64,000 nt of DNA from Caldilineaceae bacterium. Lineage in GTDB: Bacteria; Chloroflexota; Anaerolineae; Caldilineales; Caldilineaceae. Below, in pieces: positions 60,795 through 64,000 of the stretch. The DNA is taken from positions 1 to 64,000 of the forward strand of contig JAPPKT010000026.1 of NCBI GenBank assembly GCA_028819675.1, in the 5' to 3' direction. The translations under genes and the position numbers were made by a program. The notes beneath the pieces were generated by a model. It saw nothing but the letters and a program-made list of their open reading frames with translations, searched no databases and was not told the origin of the DNA. How positions within the stretch are numbered: the stretch's first letter is position 1; each line of letters begins with the position of its first letter.

Positions 60795-62966
60795 CTACGG
60801 GAGGGCGGTCAGGGCAAGCAGCCCGCCGCCAATCAGGAAGAAGAGGCCGGCCATCGCCAGGACGATATAGAGGGGCCGGCTGGCGCGCAGCAGCTGACGC
60901 CGCCACAGCAGCGGGACAAGCGACAGTGCGATCAGAAGCCCGCCGGCCACTGTTTCCGCGGGCAGCCGGGGAACCGGATTGCGCCAGGGGGAGCGGGAGA
61001 CCTGTTGGACTGTTTCGGCTGACGGGACGGGGACGGCGATTTCGACCAGTGCGTCGTCCATGCCTCTGCGGCGCACGTATACCGACAGGTTCCACTGGCC
61101 GTCGCGGTTGAGAAAGGCGCCTTCTGCGGCAAAGGCGTCCTCGCCCAGGCCGGCCAGATCGAGGCGCGCCTGCCCCATCTCCCCTGACTCGTGTGAGAAG
61201 AAGAGACGCACCAGCTGGACCTCACCGATGTCGGAGGAGTCGGGATGGGAGAGATGAACCCAGTAGCGGTTGTGGCCGACCCGATTGGGCGTTACCTGCA
61301 GGTGGACTGCCAGATCGCCGTCGTAAGCCATTTCGTTGAAGGGCGGCGAGGGCGCCGCGGGGGCAGTTGACGGCGGGAGGTTCGGTGTCGGGGTCTGTAC
61401 AAGCACCGCTACTGAAATGAAGAGCAGGGCAGCCATGCCGGCCTCGGCGGCCACCCGGCGCGTGAAGCGGCTGAGCTCGGACGTGCTGGCGACGGTATCT
61501 TCGGCGCGCTTTACCGCACGATTGTTGAAGTAGGCGAGGGCGAGGATGGCGGCGACGATCATCAGCTTTATGATGAGGACGCGCCCGTAAGTTGTCGTGA
61601 AGAGACTGGCGGCGCCCGGCAGCTGCACGAAGCTGCCGAAAAGCCCGGTCAGGGCCAGAACGAACACCGCTATCTGGGCGCTGAGGGAGTAGCGCGTTAA
61701 CAGGCGGACCGTCCAATCGGGGTCGGGCAGTGTGCGCCGGCGGTGAAGCTGGAGCAGCAGGAGGGCCAGAAAGATGAGACCGCCCGCCCAGACCGCGGCG
61801 GCAACCAGATGAGCGAAATCTGCGGCAACGGCCCAGCCACTGCCGGATGCGGCAGCGGCGTGACTGCTGGCTGCAAAGGTAAAGAGTGCGGCTGCCGTAA
61901 GCAGGGTGGCCCAGATGCGTTGGGGAAAGGCCCTGTGCCATGTTTGTTCGCCGCCGAAGAGAAGTTCGGACCAGCCGCTGCACACGACCATGATCGCAGC
62001 CACAAAGATCCACAGATTCGGGCCGTAAATTAGCGTTCCCCCCAGCGCGAACCCGATGAGCCACGTATGGATCATGAATAGAATAGGCCACAGGCGGGGG
62101 GCCAAGCCGGGTGGAATAGGCCGGCGGAAAAGGATACTGGACCAGCCGTTGGGGTAAAGCAGGGGGATGACGCCCGCCAGCAGCGTCTGGCGTATCAGCA
62201 GGAGTCGGCCGGGTCGGGTGGCGAGCAGGAGCTCCAGGAATCCGTCGATGCCGCCAAGGCGCAGGGACTGGAACAGGAACTGCAGCCATCCTGACGCGAG
62301 CAGGAGCAGCACGCCGACTAACGCGGTTGAACTGATCAGCGTATCGACGAAACTCTCGGGGTTTTTGTCGGTCCTTGAATGCGCCAGCAACCAGCGGACA
62401 GCCAGCGGTCCGGCCAGCAATGCAGCGCCGAGCAGCGAGATCCAGCGGAGGATGGAATCGGTGAGAGGCGGAAGCCCTTGCTGGCGGTGGACGGGGACCT
62501 CGACGGCTGTGCCTGCGGGGCGTGTGCCGTCGGGATTGAGGATGGTGAGGGGGAAGGAGCCGACCCACTCATGGCCGTCCACGCTGGAGAGGGTCTGCCA
62601 GACGACGGTGTAGACGCCCGGTTCGATGCTCTCAAGCGGCAGGGTGAGGTGGGCGGGGTCATCGGGGTCGAACTGCGGCGCGCCGGTTGGGATTTCGGCT
62701 CCGGCGGCGTCGAGGATGCGGGCGCCCGTGAAGGTCTCCTCCAGCGGCTCGCTGAACCAGAACTGGATGGCTGCGGGCGGCTGCGTGAGTTCTGCGTTCG
62801 GCTGGGGGTCGGCGCGCACGAGCAGCGCGTGGGCCCGCACGGCCGGGGGCGCCAGCAGCAGGGCCATTGCCGCGGCGAACCACGCCAGCGGCAGGCCCGC
62901 TGCTATCATCCTTTTGGCGGCCGCCCCTCTTGGCCTGGCCGCGCCATGCCAGGGAGCCTGCGACAT
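60795..62966 (-). CDS. CopC-CopD fusion, copper transport/resistance protein (YcnJ-like)
   Basis: The 723-residue protein has a signal-like first helix, then a CopC domain (~40-140) starting HALLVRADPQPNAELTQPPA with the N-terminal His and a later DGHEWVGSFPL, possible copper ligands. Multi-helix CopD membrane domain from ~170 to ~540 includes repeated W/H-containing helices (FMIHTWLIGFALGG, ASSHAAAASGSGW, ADFAHLVAAAVWAGGL). The C-terminus is a further periplasmic segment (NRVGHNRYWVHLSHP) and two helices. YcnJ-type proteins import or distribute copper. A second CopC gene lies seven bases upstream, so they are co-transcribed. Confidence 0.88.
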   Translation of the reverse strand: MSQAPWHGAARPRGAAAKRMIAAGLPLAWFAAAMALLLAPPAVRAHALLVRADPQPNAELTQPPAAIQFWFSEPLEETFTGARILDAAGAEIPTGAPQFDPDDPAHLTLPLESIEPGVYTVVWQTLSSVDGHEWVGSFPLTILNPDGTRPAGTAVEVPVHRQQGLPPLTDSILRWISLLGAALLAGPLAVRWLLAHSRTDKNPESFVDTLISSTALVGVLLLLASGWLQFLFQSLRLGGIDGFLELLLATRPGRLLLIRQTLLAGVIPLLYPNGWSSILFRRPIPPGLAPRLWPILFMIHTWLIGFALGGTLIYGPNLWIFVAAIMVVCSGWSELLFGGEQTWHRAFPQRIWATLLTAAALFTFAASSHAAAASGSGWAVAADFAHLVAAAVWAGGLIFLALLLLQLHRRRTLPDPDWTVRLLTRYSLSAQIAVFVLALTGLFGSFVQLPGAASLFTTTYGRVLIIKLMIVAAILALAYFNNRAVKRAEDTVASTSELSRFTRRVAAEAGMAALLFISVAVLVQTPTPNLPPSTAPAAPSPPFNEMAYDGDLAVHLQVTPNRVGHNRYWVHLSHPDSSDIGEVQLVRLFFSHESGEMGQARLDLAGLGEDAFAAEGAFLNRDGQWNLSVYVRRRGMDDALVEIAVPVPSAETVQQVSRSPWRNPVPRLPAETVAGGLLIALSLVPLLWRRQLLRASRPLYIVLAMAGLFFLIGGGLLALTALP

Positions 62967-62973
62967 CGTGCAG

Positions 62974-63672
62974 CTAACCGTTCTTTCCGCTCAAGCCGCG
63001 CGAGTTGCTCGGAGACCGGCTCTCGCCCAGCCCTTTGCGTCTTCGGGCCAGGAGAAATGCGCCGAGAAGCAGTAGTACCGGGAAAGAACTGCCCATGCAG
63101 GGAATCCCCGGTCCCTGGTCAGCCTGGTCGGAATCCGGTGGCGTCGATTCAGTCTCAGCGCTTTCCGGCGTGGCTGTATCCGTGGGCGAAGGCTGGTCGG
63201 CCTCCTCGGTGACAGTCGGCGCGGGTGTTGAAGTGGCTGTCGGTGTGGCCTCCGCCCCGGGCTCGTCAGCCTGAATTGTGAACTGGAACTCGCCTTCGGC
63301 GTCATCGCCGTCGTCTGCGGACAAGGTGCGCCAGCGCACGGTGTAGACGCCGTTGGGCAGGTCCGATTGCATCGAGACGGTCATCAACTTGCGGTTGTCA
63401 TCGTCGATGGCGGCGTCGTCCTGGTCGACCCTCTGGTCATCGGGGCCGTAGACCTCAAGGCTGTTTTGGCCTTCCCGGCGAAAAAGCTCTTGGGTGAACC
63501 AGACCTGCACCCGCTGCGGCGACTGGGAAACGACCTCACCGGCGGCGGGCACGGCACTATCATAGTCGGCGTGGGCCAGGACGGCGGTTGACAGTGGGTA
63601 GAGGACAGCGGCCAGCAACACGCCTGCCCAAAGCAGTATGACTATACCTCTACGCAGTTGGGTCTGGATCAC
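62974..63672 (-). CDS. CopC-domain protein with C-terminal membrane anchor
   Basis: A GTG at 63672 starts a 232-residue protein. Its signal helix is followed by AHADYDSAVPAAGEVVSQSP, the CopC beginning with an N-terminal His. The domain continues with VWFTQELFRREGQNSLEVYG and PNGVYTVRWRTLSADDGDDA, where Asp-Asp-Gly-Asp stands in place of the usual DGHxxxG copper His. Then a Thr/Pro/Glu linker of ~65 residues and a C-terminal helix (FPVLLLLGAFLLARRRKG). Lack of the second His makes copper binding weaker or different. It lies between a His-rich protein gene and copCD, as part of one operon. Confidence 0.85.
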   Translation of the reverse strand: MIQTQLRRGIVILLWAGVLLAAVLYPLSTAVLAHADYDSAVPAAGEVVSQSPQRVQVWFTQELFRREGQNSLEVYGPDDQRVDQDDAAIDDDNRKLMTVSMQSDLPNGVYTVRWRTLSADDGDDAEGEFQFTIQADEPGAEATPTATSTPAPTVTEEADQPSPTDTATPESAETESTPPDSDQADQGPGIPCMGSSFPVLLLLGAFLLARRRKGLGESRSPSNSRGLSGKNG

Positions 63673-63675
63673 AGG

Positions 63676-64000
63676 CTAGCCTTCGTGGCTGTGGTCGTGT
63701 CCGTCGTCTTGCGGTTCATCTGATTCGACTTGAACGCATTTATCGTTTCCGCCTTCCTGGGCGCCGTTATCGTCGCTGGCTTCCTCGTCGTCATGGTCAT
63801 GACTGTGACCGTGGTCATCATGGGCGGTCTCAGCCTGCTCGCCCTCTTCCTGACCTTCCGCTTCCATCTCCTCTTGGGACAGTTGCAGGCAGTCAAACCA
63901 GTCGAAGACGTTGCTGGAAAAGTGGTGCTGCTGGTCGTGCGCGGTTGAGGAGAGGGGCACAGCGTTCTCCAGATCGTCGTCGGCAAGCGCCGCGGTGAGC
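63676..64000 (-). CDS. His-rich protein, C-terminal part only (continues past window)
   Basis: The reading frame stays open to the window end, so only the last 107 residues are visible: LTAALADDDLENAVPLSS, HDQQHHFSSNVFDWFDCLQL, then acidic stretches and a run DDHGHSHDHDDEEASDDN and DGHDHSHEG at the end. The histidine- and aspartate-rich tail is a typical metal-binding tail, consistent with the adjacent copper genes. It sits three bases from the CopC GTG start, so it is in the same operon. The family cannot be told from this fragment. Confidence 0.6.
   Translation of the reverse strand, partial: LTAALADDDLENAVPLSSTAHDQQHHFSSNVFDWFDCLQLSQEEMEAEGQEEGEQAETAHDDHGHSHDHDDEEASDDNGAQEGGNDKCVQVESDEPQDDGHDHSHEG

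Noticed and set aside
1..64000. tRNA or rRNA genes
   Set aside because: No T-loop GGTTCRANYCC within a cloverleaf context and no rRNA-like conserved blocks were seen; a covariance-model scan would be needed to exclude them fully.

Overview
The window looks like GC-rich bacterial chromosome from a Chloroflexota lineage (Anaerolineae/Caldilineae-like, probably a metagenome-assembled genome). This is inferred from a Rieske protein with a long Ala/Pro-rich N-terminus and RR signal-anchor, a MacB/FtsX exporter with a 1377-residue permease, a CopC/CopD copper pair, LysM proteins with a WWFW-type inserted domain, and very many secreted lipoproteins. No rRNA, tRNA or CRISPR array was seen. Large parts are accessory DNA, with gene remnants, tandem paralogues, IS3-type scars, a tyrosine recombinase with a partial second copy, toxin-antitoxin genes and many inverted repeats.

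Layout. 1-4.5 kb: a plasmid/phage-type replication module (TOPRIM primase-like, RepA-like helicase, unknown third protein, four 18-bp iterons, a DnaA-box-like dyad). 4.9-7 kb: Rieske protein; SH3b metallopeptidase-like protein. 7.5-8.2 kb: Doc-type toxin with its overlapping partner. 8.3-9.1 kb: a broken DUF3102-like gene and an IS3 scar. 8.6-15.1 kb: small membrane proteins and lipoproteins, including a 7-repeat PD40 propeller. 15.2-30.3 kb: the core of a paralogous family of secreted, disulfide-clamped beta-rich domains (three multidomain proteins and three lipoproteins), with a SIMPL protein and an OmpR/histidine-kinase pair in one operon with a family lipoprotein. 31-39.2 kb: an ABC exporter, then a MacB-like ATPase and giant FtsX permease, set among GC-rich direct and inverted repeats. 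39.2-47.6 kb: a repeat-rich region with two intact and three broken DUF3102-like genes, another four-domain secreted family protein and small genes. 47.7-50.6 kb: helicase IV-like UvrD helicase with C-terminal zinc ribbons. 50.9-54.3 kb: MNT-HEPN pair, HNH-like gene, a phage-type conserved protein, an orphan antitoxin and a small HTH gene. 54.5-60.3 kb: lipoproteins, a membrane protein and a double LysM protein, bracketed by an integrase 3' remnant and an intact tyrosine recombinase. 60.8-64 kb: copper-resistance genes.

How parts fit together. The secreted domain family has 22 complete copies in eight genes. It keeps two cysteines per domain that are gained or lost together, and one copy is co-operonic with a two-component system, suggesting an envelope sensing or binding role. 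The most unusual signal is in the DUF3102-like family: six copies (two intact, four degraded) carry an inverted repeat with 11-12 bp arms at the same codon position. The middle of each half-site differs between copies while both arms change together, so dyad symmetry is preserved within coding sequence. This is what a family of self-marking, specificity-diversified DNA sites would look like.
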